Positions 39,114 through 48,707 of a DNA stretch of 64,000 nucleotides are shown piece by piece. A program made the translations under genes and the position numbers. This DNA comes from CAWBOY01 sp963790585. GTDB taxonomy: Bacteria > Planctomycetota > Planctomycetia > Gemmatales > Gemmataceae. The stretch spans positions 1-64,000 of the forward strand of contig CAWBOY010000005.1 of the NCBI GenBank assembly GCA_963790585.1, given 5' to 3'. Position 1 is the first letter of the stretch. Each line of letters starts with the position of its first letter. The notes under the pieces were generated by a model, which was not told the origin of the DNA, did not search any database, and saw only the letters and a list, made by a program, of their open reading frames with translations.

Positions 39114-40253
39114 ATGTTTCAGCCGCAATTCGCGCTCACGCCCAAATCGGTGACGGCCTTAATGGCCATCGAAGCCGATCGACGGTTTGTAGGGATGCTC
39201 CCGCTCTCTGCTTCCATGCTCGACTCGCTTCGGCGAACGGCGCGGCTTCTCTCCACGCATTTTTCGACACAAATCGAGGGCAATCGCCTCACGCAGGAAC
39301 AGGTACAGGCAGTCGTAGCTGGCGAAGGAAACTTCCCCGGTCGCGAGCGCGACGAGGCCGAGGTCCGCCATTACTTCGCTGCCCTCGAACACGTTGAAAC
39401 CCTCGGACGTCAGCGCGGCCAACTAACAGAGCGAGAAGTTCGCACTATTCATGGCCTCGTCCTGACTGGCAAACCAAAAGCCACGTCTTACCGCGACGGC
39501 CAAAACGTGATCCGCGATTCCCGGAGCGGCGGCATCGTTTACCTGCCCCCCAAGGCGAAAGACGTACCTAAATTGATGAAAGAGTTAGTGAGGTGGGTCA
39601 ATGATTCTCTCGCGGCGGGGGAATTGCCTGTACCGGTTGTGGCCGCTCTGGCCCATTACCAATTTGCGACCATTCATCCTTACTTCGACGGCAATGGACG
39701 AACGGCCCGCTTGCTCACAACCTTGCTCCTACATCGGCACGGCTATGGATTACACGGCATCTACTGCCTGGAGGAATATTATGCCGCGAATCTGGACGGT
39801 TATTACGCAGGGCTCGCGGTAGGCAAGAGCCACAATTACTACTTTGGGCGGGCGGAAGGCGATGTTACGCCGTTCGTCGAGTATTTCTGCGTAGGTATGG
39901 CCGACGCCTTTGGGAAAGTTCGGGAGCGGGCCGAAGAGGCGAACCGGCGGAGTGCGTTGGATCAAACGCCGGCGTTGCGCGCCCTCACGCCGCAACAGCG
40001 ACAGGTACTTGGCTTATTCCTCCGGCTGCGCGTCGTCACCGCCAAGGATGTCGCGACGTACTTCAAAAGTTCTGCTCGATCCGCGGCAATTCTCTGCTCG
40101 AAATGGCTGAAGGACGGTTTCCTTGCGATCGAAAATCCCTCGACGAAAGGACGGAGTTACCGCCTCGCCGAGCAATATGAGGCTCTGGTGGCGGAGCAGG
40201 CGAAAGAAGCAACGCCTCACGAACCGAGGCCAAAGCGTCGCAAGAGCCGGTAA
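39114..40253 (+). CDS. Fic-family AMP-transferase-like protein with internal inhibitory motif
   Basis: 379 residues. The Fic loop HPYFDGNGRTARLL (catalytic His188) is complete, so transfer of AMP to a target hydroxyl is expected. STQIEGN before the core (Glu55) is the inhibitory helix motif placed N-terminal to the Fic fold, so the enzyme is probably self-restrained. The C-terminus has a winged helix (VVTAKDVATYFKSSARSAAI) and a basic tail, as in many stand-alone Fic proteins. GGAGAGG lies upstream of the ATG. No antitoxin partner is adjacent. Confidence 0.92.
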   Translation: MFQPQFALTPKSVTALMAIEADRRFVGMLPLSASMLDSLRRTARLLSTHFSTQIEGNRLTQEQVQAVVAGEGNFPGRERDEAEVRHYFAALEHVETLGRQRGQLTEREVRTIHGLVLTGKPKATSYRDGQNVIRDSRSGGIVYLPPKAKDVPKLMKELVRWVNDSLAAGELPVPVVAALAHYQFATIHPYFDGNGRTARLLTTLLLHRHGYGLHGIYCLEEYYAANLDGYYAGLAVGKSHNYYFGRAEGDVTPFVEYFCVGMADAFGKVRERAEEANRRSALDQTPALRALTPQQRQVLGLFLRLRVVTAKDVATYFKSSARSAAILCSKWLKDGFLAIENPSTKGRSYRLAEQYEALVAEQAKEATPHEPRPKRRKSR

Positions 40254-40649
40254 CCGCAGTGCCGCCGGTTCACATAAAAATGGTTTCGTCTCATCCACCC
40301 GATTCCGTCGAATTCGAATGGCGGGCGCCGAAAAACCATCGCGGGATACACACCAAAGGAGTCGTGACTCGCGAAGCCCGAACTTCCGGACGAAATAAAG
40401 CTAAAGGCTCGTCGCACCCCTTGCCGTCGCGGTTGATTGGCAGGGAAGCTTCCCATCTTGATGCTCGGCATGACTCTTGCTTTCGGGAAACCCCCGCAAC
40501 GATCCAAGATGAAATACGTCACAGATTTCTCCGTACATACCCAGCATGCCCCCTCGCCCAAAACAAAAACTCTTCGATTTCGCGCCGGTCTCCAGCGAGA
40601 CGCCGGCGCTGGACGACCCCGTTTCCCAACCCTCAGAAGGAGAATCCCA

Positions 40650-40966
40650 TGCTCTACAAAACGATCGTTCTCGCACTCCTGCAGAATCGCCCGCAAATGC
40701 ACGAGCAACTTCGCAGGGAGCGGATGCTGCTGGCGACAATGAATCAACTGGCCATCGAGCTGAAGCAAATTCACGAGGCCTGGACGGAGCAGCTCAGCGA
40801 GGCGAGGCCGGACAGCGCGCCGAGTCAGATCGCGAGCGAAGCGATGGAGCTGGCGCTCCAGGATCTGGAGGAACGTTTACCCTCCGTTACGCCACCGGAC
40901 GAGAGCGAGCCGCTCTCCCTCGACGCCGCGATGAGCTATATCCGCAGTCATACGCAGCCCGCGTAA
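40650..40966 (+). CDS. Hypothetical protein of the plasmid-like region
   Basis: 105 residues from ATG 40650, preceded by AGAAGGAGAATCCC with a good ribosome binding site. It is helical and charged (MLYKTIVLALLQNRPQMHEQ, then ASEAMELALQDLEERLPS) with no recognised domain. A second long frame covers the same DNA (from 40546 into the methylase-helicase), but its composition here is poor, so I take this as the real gene and start the methylase-helicase later. Confidence 0.65.
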
Positions 40967-41268
40967 CCACCGCACGCGGCCAAAAGCATTTTTCTTTCGA
41001 CGCCCCTCTTCCGTCCGGGCCGGAAGAGGCATCCGCTCCTCCAAGTGATTCCCTTCTCGCCGCGTCCCCGCCGATGGCCTTCCCGGACGGCACGGTAATC
41101 AGCCCGCCGGGCCGGGCAAGCGGAATTTCGGTTCCCCCGAACGGTCTCCCCCAAAATTCCGCTGGCCCGGTCGCACCGCGAGCGGAGCCCCGGGCTGGGG
41201 CTGATTCGTCTGCGTCCCGTAAGGCCCCTGCTTCGGGGCCGGAAACAGACGAAGAAGGAGACCTCGCC

Positions 41269-44200
41269 ATGCAAGCACTACAGCTCGCCCTTCCACTTGC
41301 CCCCGCGAGCGGAGAGAAGACCAAAGCTCGCGACATCTTGACCGCCATTCGCACGCTAAAGAACGTCGAGGTGCAGCACCGCCCGGCCACACCGGATGAA
41401 AAACGCCTCCTCTCGCGTTTCGGCGGTTTTGGGCCGGTGGCGCTCACCCTCTTCCCCGATCCGGTCAGCGGCACATACAAGGATCACGGCTGGCGCGTCC
41501 TCGGCGAGGAACTCAAATCGCTGCTCACGCCCGAGGAATATGAATCAGCGAAACGTACGACCTTCAACGCCTTCTATACATCGCCGACCGTCATCGCCGC
41601 CATGTACGAGGCAATCACTCGGCTCGGCGTTCCACAGACAGCCACCGTGCTGGAGCCAGGTTGCGGCGTCGGAAATTTCATGAGCCAAGGCAAAGAGGGG
41701 ATGCGCTTTATTGGCGTCGAAATGGATTCGATCTCCGGGCGCATTGCCAAAGTTCTGTACCCCAATCAAGACATCCGCATCGAGAATTTCCGCGAAACCA
41801 AACTGCCCGAGAACCGCATTGATGCGGTGATCGGCAACGTGCCGTTCGCCAACATGAAGCTCGACTATCGTGGGCAGAAATTGTCGCTGCACGATTATTT
41901 CTTTGCTAAATCGATCGATGCGGTGAAGCCCGGCGGCATACTGGCCTTGGTAACGAGCCATTTCACGCTCGATAAATTGAATGGCGCCATTCGCGAATAT
42001 CTCGCCGATCGGGCCGATTTCGTAGGAGCCATACGTTTGCCGTCGAACGCTTTCAAGAATGAAGGCACCGCCGTTGTCACCGACATTGTGTTCCTGCGCA
42101 AACGCGCCCCCGGCGAACCGGCCCGGCATACGGATCCGGAGTGGCTCAGCACAGCCCTTCTTCCAATTGAAGGGATCGAGGTCCCGATCAATGCCTATTT
42201 CGTGTCGCACCCAGAAATGGTGCTGGGGACCTGGACGCGCAAGGACACGCTTTACGGCGGCGAAGGCTTCAGCGTCGTCGGCAACGGCGATCTGGCCCGG
42301 CAGCTTCGCGAGGCGATACAGCGTCTGCCGCGCTTCGAGCCTGCTCAGGTAACGAACCCTCGCGATGTGCCGACTCCTGTGTTCACCCCTCCCCCAGCCG
42401 AACGACACATCACCGAGGGCAGCTTCTTTGTCCGCGACGACCGCACCATCTGCCAGTCACTCGGAGGCCAGGGCGAGCCGGTGGTCTATGGCGGCACGGC
42501 CCTGAAAGCCGACGGCACCATGACCGGCAAACGGTTGGCCGCACTGATCGGACTGCGTGACCGCGCCCGCCGTGTGCTGCAATCGCAGAACGAGGGCTGG
42601 CCCGATAAGGATCGCAATGACGCCCGCCGCGAACTCAATCACGCCTACGATTTGTTTGCCTTTTCCTACGGACCTATCAACAAGACCACTTTCGGCGAGA
42701 CTGCCGGTGACACCGTGATTCGTCGGATGCCCAATCTGGCCAAATTCCGCGAAGACCCCGACGCGATGCTCGTTATGTCGTTGGAGGATTACGACGAAAC
42801 TACCGGCAAGGCGACGAAAGCCGCCATTATGACCAAGGATGTGGTCGGAAAAATCCCGCCTGTCACCCACGTCAAGAATGCTGAGGAAGGCCTACTCGTA
42901 TCGCTTAACCAGCGCGGCACGGTGGACATGCCGTTCATCGCTGGACTGTATGGCAAACCGGAGGATACGATCGTCGCCGAATTGGGGGACCTGATCTATC
43001 ACGACCCGGAATCGAAGAGTTGGCAAACCGCCGATGCCTATCTCTCCGGCAATGTTCGCACCAAACTTGAAGTGGCCGAGCGGGCCGGCCCCCACTATGC
43101 CCGCAACGCCGAGGCCTTGCGGCAGGTGCAGCCGGAAGACGTGTTGCCCGGCGACATCGACGCCAATCTCGGCGCGCCGTGGATCCCCGAGACCGACATC
43201 CAGACGTTCGCCGCGGAGCTGTTCAAGGTTGAGCCTTCCTCGGTTCCGGTTGCCCACCTGAAGAAAGACGCGCTCTGGAGCCTGGAGGCCGATTATGCCG
43301 CCAAAGCGTCGGTTGCCGCGACGGCCGAATATGGCACGCCCGCGCTAACGGCACGACGCTGCTGGAACTCGCTCTCAACATGAAGACGCCGACCATTTAT
43401 GACACGATCATGAATGACGGCAAAGAAGAACGCGTCGTCAACCAGGAAGAGACCTTGGCCGCCCGCGAGAAACAAAAGCAAATCAAGGAGAAATTCCGCA
43501 TCTGGATCTTCGCCGATCCTGAGCGCACCGAACGAAATGTTCGCATTTACAATGATCTTTACAACAACTTGCGGCCGCGGCTGTTTGATGGTTCCCACCT
43601 CGACTTCCCGGGCATGAATCAAACCATCCGGTTGCGGCCCCATCAGAAAGACGCCATCTGGCGCGCCATGAGTTCCGGCAATACCTTGCTGGCCCACGTC
43701 GTGGGTGCCGGCAAGACCTTTACCATGGCCGCGAGCGGGATGAAAATGAAGCAAGCCGGCCTCATTCACAAGCCGCTCTATGTCGTCCCCAATCACCTGC
43801 TTGAGCAGTTCGCCCGCGAGTTCATGCAGTTGTACCCCAATGCCAAACTATTGGTTGCCGCGAAGGAAGACCTCACGCGCGAACGACGTAAATTCTTGAC
43901 CGCCAAGATCGCCACCGGCCAGTGGGACGGGATTGTTACGACCCATTCGTCATTTGAGCGAATTGGAATGTCTCCGGATTTTCAAAAGAAATTCTTGGAA
44001 GAACAGATCGCCGAGTACGACCAATTGCTGCGCGACCACGCCGGCAATCGGGGAGCCAACCGCAACCTTATCAAGACCATCGAGAAGCAGAAGGCGGCGC
44101 GGTCGGAGCGCCTCCGTGAGTTACTCGCGGAGGATAAGAAGGATGATAGCCTCCATTTCGACGAGCTTGGCGTCGATCAAATTTTTGTGGATGAGGCGCA

Positions 44201-44931
44201 TTATTTCAAAAATCTTGAAACGGCAACCAAGATGGATCGCGTCGCGGGAATTCAAACCGGCGGGTCGGAACTGCGCCTTTGATATGTACATGAAATCGCG
44301 GTACCTCGATCAGCAGCATCCGGGTCATGGCATCACCTTCGCCACGGGGACGCCGATTTCCAATTCGATGACGGAATTATTTACGCTCCAGCGCTTCCTC
44401 GATCTTGAGGGCCTGCGTAGCCGTGGGTTGGAGCATTTCGACGCCTGGGCCGGAACCTTTGGCGAAGTCGTAGACGCCATGGAGATTTCGCCAGATGGTG
44501 CGAGCCTGCGGCCGCGCAGCCGCTTTGCCCGCTTCGTCAATCTGCCGGAACTCCAGCAGATGTTCCGGGCGTTCGCCGATGTGCAGACCTCCGACATGCT
44601 CAACCTGCCCCAGCCCCGGCTCGAAGGCGGCAAGCCGCATGTCGTCGCCTGCCCGATGTCCGAGGAGCAGGCCGGTCTGCAACAAGAGTTGGTTGCCCGC
44701 TACGAGCGATTGCGGTCACAGAAGGTCGATCCGAGGGAAGACAACGCCCTTTCCATCACCACGGACGGCCGCAAGCTGGCCTTGGATGCGCGGATGCTGT
44801 CAGCCACGGCAGCGGATTTCCCGGAATCGAAAGTAAATCGCCTTGTCGAGAATGTTGCCACGATCTGGAAACGCAGCACCCCGACGCGCGGCACGCAAAT
44901 GATTTTCTGCGATATGGGCGTCAACGGGTGA
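41269..44931 (+). pseudogene. DarB-like N6-methylase/SF2 helicase, frame broken twice and cut by ISKra4
   Basis: From ATG 41269 (GAAGGAG upstream) the first part has an adenine-methylase domain (VLEPGCGVGNF, then AVIGNVPFANMKL as the NPPF-like motif). The second part (43380-44282) has helicase Walker A HVVGAGKTFTMA and VDEAHYFKN, and the third part (44284-44931) has FATGTPISNSM. One-base shifts near 43340 and 44273 separate them. The last helicase motifs are lost where the third ISKra4 begins. Phage P1 DarB and plasmid proteins of this build help DNA survive restriction on entry. That role is inferred. Confidence 0.75.
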
Positions 44932-46431
44932 GCAGCTGTTACTTGGGTGGGAAATTCGCATGGTTGCTCGTAAGCTAAAGGGAAGCTGGAAATCTACTTT
45001 GATTCTTCACAAATGGGAGCGAAGCCATGCCTACCCAACCCGCTTCTGCTGTCGCTAACCAAACACGCGAACAACGAATCGAAGCCCTTATGAAAGAGCT
45101 TCAGCCTCTGGTCGATGCCACGGTTCGCCAGTTGGTGGAGCGGGCGGTCGATGTGCCGGAAGCGCAGGAGTTCGGTGCCATTGATTTTGAGTTTCGGGAC
45201 GCGGGGCAGAAGTTGGTCAGCGAGGTCCGGCAAGCCAGTTTGGCGAGCCGGAAAAAAAGGGCTACGTAGGTTGTAGCGTCACCTGTCCAGACTGCACGTA
45301 TGCGGCGAAATTTCACTCCTTCCAACAACGTCGGGTCCTGACGATTCATGGGGAGATGCAGGTTCGGCGAGCCTATTACTACTGCGGTCGGTGCAAGCAG
45401 AGTTTTATTCCCTACGACGACGCGTTGGGGCTCATGGACGAGATCAGTCCGGGACTGGTTCCCCTGGTCTGTTTGGCCGGGACGCTGTTACCCTTTGCCG
45501 ACGCAGCCGAGGATGTGCTGAAACGCTTTTCGGGAGTGCGTGTGTCGACCTCGACAGTGCTGCGAACCACGGAGGGCCAAGGCGAGCGTTTGCGGGCGCA
45601 ACAAAAAGAAGGGCGGATGGTCGAGCCGATCCAGCCCGAGCCGCACTGGACGGCGTCGCGGCCGCAAGGCCAACCGACGGCCTATGTGGGCTTGGATGCG
45701 TTCAGCGTGCCGATGCAAGGAGCGGGTGGCGGCAAAGCAGAACATCGGATGTTGTACACGGCGTTGCTGTACACACCGCGGAAAGAGCATACGCGTTACC
45801 TGGTCGACTTTGAACTGGATGCGTTAGCGGAGCAAGTACGGTCGCAGGCACGGGGGCTAGGGATCAAGCAGGTGAGCGAACTGATTGCAGTGACCGACGG
45901 CGGCAATGGTTTGGAGGAGGCGTTGCAACGACACTTGGCCGACTATTTGACGACGATATTGGATTGGTATCACGCCGCCGAACACCTGTGTGACTTCGCG
46001 AAGGTTTTGTATGGCCGTGATGAAGAGGCCCGGAAACAGTGGCAAGATCAGGCGAAAGGGATTTTGTATGAGCACGGGGGCGAAGCGTTGCTCACCCACT
46101 TGCAGACAATCTCGTTGCCCCCGCGTGCGTCGGCGGAAGTTCAGGAGGAGTTGCGGAAACTAATTGGTTACTTCAAGAACAATCGCCATCGCACCGATTA
46201 TCCGACGTATCGGAGAAACGGCTGGGACATAGGCAGCGGTCCGACGGAAGCGGGTTGCAAGATCATCGGCGCACGCTTGAAGGGATCGGGCATGCGTTGG
46301 GTCGAGGATGGAGCGGCCACGGTGGCAGCGTTACGAGCTCTGTATGTCAGCGGCGGCAAAATCTGGGACGGCTTTTGGTCCCAGCCCCACCGAGCGGCGG
46401 CTTGAAAGTCACCCAAGTAAAAGATGCACAC
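44928..46431 (+). mobile_element. ISKra4-family element, third and divergent copy
   Basis: The ends GTGAGCAGCTGTTACTTGGG (left) and CCCAAGTAAAAGATGCACAC (right) are imperfect inverses. The element is only distantly related to copies A and B. No 9-bp duplication is visible, and the sequence to the right does not continue the methylase-helicase gene, so this copy probably took part in a deletion or rearrangement. Confidence 0.8.
45027..46405 (+). CDS. ISKra4-family transposase with -1 slip site, apparently intact
   Basis: The first frame (45027-45269, MPTQPASAVANQTREQRIEA) ends soon after seven A (45252-45258). A -1 slip there leads through TCPDCTYAAKFHSFQQRR and VRRAYYYCGRCKQSFIPYDD (zinc ribbon) into the catalytic part (YVGLDAFSVPMQ, LIAVTDGGNGLEEAL, TILDWYHAAEHLCDFAKVLY, IGSGPTEAGCKIIGARLKGS) ending at 46405. 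No other lesion is seen. The part from 45356 alone has 349 codons. Confidence 0.85.
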
Positions 46432-46710
46432 CCCTGACGAAAAGCTGCCGCCCGGCGACGATGGGTGCAAGCAGAATCCGCGAGACGAATCCATCAGCAA
46501 AAAGCAGCGTCCTTTTCGCTTTTCGCGTCAATGATCCGAAAATGCAGAGAATTCCGCGTCCGGTTTCAGCGGGATTTCCGCCTCATCAAGGGGGCAAAAA
46601 GCAACGACAAACCGTGGATCAATTTACGGTAGAACTCGCGGACACCAGAGCAAGGGGAAAACCATTAATGACTACTGCCCCGAGTCAAAAATCCGTGTAT
46701 GAGGCTTTCA

Positions 46711-46798
46711 AGCCGTGGCCGGGGTCGGTACTCCGACCCGGTGTGGCCCTTACGCCGCAAGAGAACCGGGGTCGGAGGACCTGACCTCGGCCACGGCT
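46711..46798. repeat. REP-like palindromic repeat
   Basis: AGCCGTGGCCGGGGTCGG (46711-46728) and CTGACCTCGGCCACGGCT (46781-46798) are inverse at 16 of 18 positions. A smaller palindrome, GGGTCGGTACTCCGACCC, sits at 46722-46739. Between 46432 and 46870 I see no supported gene. The structure resembles extragenic palindromic elements dispersed in bacterial genomes. Confidence 0.7.
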
Positions 46799-46873
46799 CA
46801 CGATTTAACCCCGTAAAATCACATAAATTCTATGTGAATTGTTGCAGAAGGTTTTTCCAACGAAAGGGGACAA

Positions 46874-47161
46874 ATGTCTAAAGAAGGCACAATTGTAAAT
46901 GTACGTTATGTCCATGCAGATCCAGCTAATCCTTTGGCGTTCCTATTGGTGACGCAGATAAAAGGAGAGGGGCAAGTAGAGGCTTGGATTAATCTTGGTC
47001 CTAAGAAGGACCAGACGCTGGTCGCAATGGCCAGCGCAGTTTGGGCTTCGCTACAAGCTCCGAGTGCAACAAGGCGGGAGGCAGCCCTTCACTATGACAA
47101 TCTGGAATCTGCCGGTCAGCCAATGTACACGGGTAAGGATCTTCGAATTGAATTGAAATGA
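46874..47161 (+). CDS. Hypothetical protein (95 residues)
   Basis: It starts MSKEGTIVNVRYVHADPANP after AAAGGGGA. It is soluble and mixed alpha/beta in character (AFLLVTQIKGEGQVEAWINL), with no family recognised. It stands alone between the rearranged IS end and the PEP-CTERM locus. Confidence 0.6.
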   Translation: MSKEGTIVNVRYVHADPANPLAFLLVTQIKGEGQVEAWINLGPKKDQTLVAMASAVWASLQAPSATRREAALHYDNLESAGQPMYTGKDLRIELK

Positions 47162-47244
47162 CATAGAGGAGTAGAACAAACGCATCTAATTTCGCAGTAC
47201 CTTTAGAATTAAATCGAGGGTGAAATTAGATGCGTAAGCGCTGA

Positions 47245-47364
47245 CGGCACCCAGCCCCCGAATAATCGAGCCTCGCTCTTTTGGGCGTCGCCTCGGGTTT
47301 CCTGGGTCTCAGCCGCTGGGTGCGACGTTCGCGCAAAGCCGTTCATGAGGCAAAGGCCCTCGCT
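47245..47364 (+). pseudogene. Tail of a lost PEP-CTERM gene
   Basis: One frame reads PE, stop, SSLALLGVASGFLGLSRWVR and RSRKAVHEAKALAR. This is the sorting signal of the two genes that follow, with the second Pro codon of PEP turned into TAA. Everything upstream of this tail is missing. It shows that the locus once held at least three copies in tandem. Confidence 0.75.
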
Positions 47365-47422
47365 CGATGCCACGTTCGTCAATTGTCTTTAGTTTTAGTC
47401 GTAGAATCTTAAAAATATTTCC

Positions 47423-47449
47423 TTGACTTCTTTCTTTCCGCGCTATAAC
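47423..47449 (+). promoter_or_regulatory. Conserved upstream block of PEP-CTERM gene 1, possible promoter
   Basis: TTGACT and TATAAC, 15 bases apart, lie in a block from about 47417 to 47508 that is closely repeated before gene 2 (from 48616). Conservation of both the hexamers and the leader down to the start codon suggests a shared promoter. The spacing is short for sigma-70. Confidence 0.4.
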
Positions 47450-47523
47450 AAAGACGAGCGTAACGATTTTATGCCCACGCCTCAAATTTCCTCTATGACA
47501 GGAAGCCCATGCTAACGACTCGC

Positions 47524-47667
47524 CACCTGCACACCTGCACACCTGCACACCTGCACACCTGCACACCTGCACACCTGCACACCTGCACACCTGCACACCT
47601 GCACACCTGCACACCTGCACACCTGCACACCTGCACACCTGCACACCTGCACACCTGCACACCTGCA
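47524..47667 (+). repeat. 8-bp simple sequence repeat, (CACCTGCA) x18
   Basis: Eighteen exact units in 144 bases, starting five codons after the ATG at 47509. Read in that frame they give HLHTCTPA six times, then LSCYW and a stop at 47683-47685. The signal-peptide frame of the PEP-CTERM protein is one register off. Seventeen or twenty units would join the ATG to it. Confidence 0.95.
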
Positions 47668-47672
47668 TTGTC

Positions 47673-48566
47673 GTGCTACTGGTAATCGCTTTCTGGCTGT
47701 TGCTGCCGAATGACGCTCGCGCTGACATCCTTTATGTAACCAATGGCAGATCGGACACGGTGACGACCGTGGGGCCTGACGGCAGTTCCTCAGGGGGCAC
47801 TTTCTTTGCTTCAGTCCCATCCTTCCCCGAAGGCCTTGCCTTCGATACTAGCGGCAACCTCTACGTCGCCTCCGTAGGAGGCGCCACGATCAGCAAGGTG
47901 ACGCCCAGCGGGATGGTCAGCCAAGTTGCATCCGGCCTCGGTGACGAACTACGTGGACTGGCAATCGATAGTAACGGAAATCTTTTTGTAGCCTCAAGCT
48001 CTACAATTAAGGAAGTAACGCCTAGCGGCTCGGTTAGCACTTTCGCCACCGGATTCAGTTTTGTACATGGCCTTCAATTCGATAACAGCGGCAACCTTTA
48101 CGTTGCCGATTATAACTCCGGGATTGTTAGCAAGATAACGCCGAGCGGTTCGGTTAGTACAGTCGCAACCGGAGGTGGTCCAATAGGCCTGGCTTTTGAC
48201 CGGAGTGGAAATCTCTTCTACTCTGGCTTCGACGCGGGTGCAATCTATGAGGTTACTCCAGGAGGCACCGTCAGCACTTTCGCCTCTGGGCTTGTTGGTC
48301 CCCACGGTCTGGCTTTCGATAGTAGTGGCAACCTCTATGTCACCCTTCGAGACATGAACACCATTGATGAAATTACGCCAGATGGAACTGTCAGCACTTT
48401 CGCCACTGGGTTCAATTTTCCGGATTTTATAGCCTTCGCTCCGCCTACAGGCACCCCAGAACCATCAATCTTCGCTCTCCTGGGTGTAGCCTCTGGCTTC
48501 CTGGGTCTCAGCCGCTGGGTACGGCGTTCGCGCACAGCCATTCACGAGCCAAAGGCCCCCGCTTAA
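47673..48566 (+). CDS. PEP-CTERM NHL-type beta-propeller protein 1, start out of frame behind an 8-bp repeat
   Basis: The open frame begins at GTG 47673 in the signal-peptide core (VLLVIAFWLLLPNDARADIL). The natural start is probably ATG 47509 (MLTTR, as in gene 2), which the 18-unit repeat puts out of register here. Six or seven blade repeats follow, each with a form of GLAFDSSGNLYV. The C-terminus is a sorting signal: TPEPSIFALLGVASGFLGLS and then RWVRRSRTAI. The protein would be exported and handled by the exosortase encoded 1.2 kb downstream. No ribosome binding site precedes the GTG. Confidence 0.8.
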   Translation: MLLVIAFWLLLPNDARADILYVTNGRSDTVTTVGPDGSSSGGTFFASVPSFPEGLAFDTSGNLYVASVGGATISKVTPSGMVSQVASGLGDELRGLAIDSNGNLFVASSSTIKEVTPSGSVSTFATGFSFVHGLQFDNSGNLYVADYNSGIVSKITPSGSVSTVATGGGPIGLAFDRSGNLFYSGFDAGAIYEVTPGGTVSTFASGLVGPHGLAFDSSGNLYVTLRDMNTIDEITPDGTVSTFATGFNFPDFIAFAPPTGTPEPSIFALLGVASGFLGLSRWVRRSRTAIHEPKAPA

Positions 48567-48621
48567 TGCCACGTTCGTCCTTCGATTTATTCCTCGTCCA
48601 AAAATTCCCCGGACTATTTCC

Positions 48622-48648
48622 TTGACTTCTTTCCCTGCTCGCTATACC
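48622..48648 (+). promoter_or_regulatory. Conserved upstream block of PEP-CTERM gene 2, possible promoter
   Basis: TTGACT and TATACC, again 15 bases apart, sit in the same place relative to the start codon as in gene 1, and the leader (TATGCCCACGCCTCAAATTT) is nearly identical. A recent duplication of promoter and gene together is likely. Confidence 0.4.
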
Positions 48649-48707
48649 AAGGACCAATGTGATGAATTTATGCCCACGCCTCAAATTTCGGTTATGACAG
48701 GTAGCCC

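Noticed and set aside
41545..42408. Long antisense frames within the methylase-helicase
   Set aside because: They mirror the third-position GC bias of the sense gene and contain none of the expected domain motifs.
47512..47728. The 8-bp array as a CRISPR or as a coding repeat (CRCAGVQV) on the minus strand
   Set aside because: Units are contiguous and identical with no spacers, so it is not a CRISPR; the minus-strand frame has no start region or family outside the repeat.
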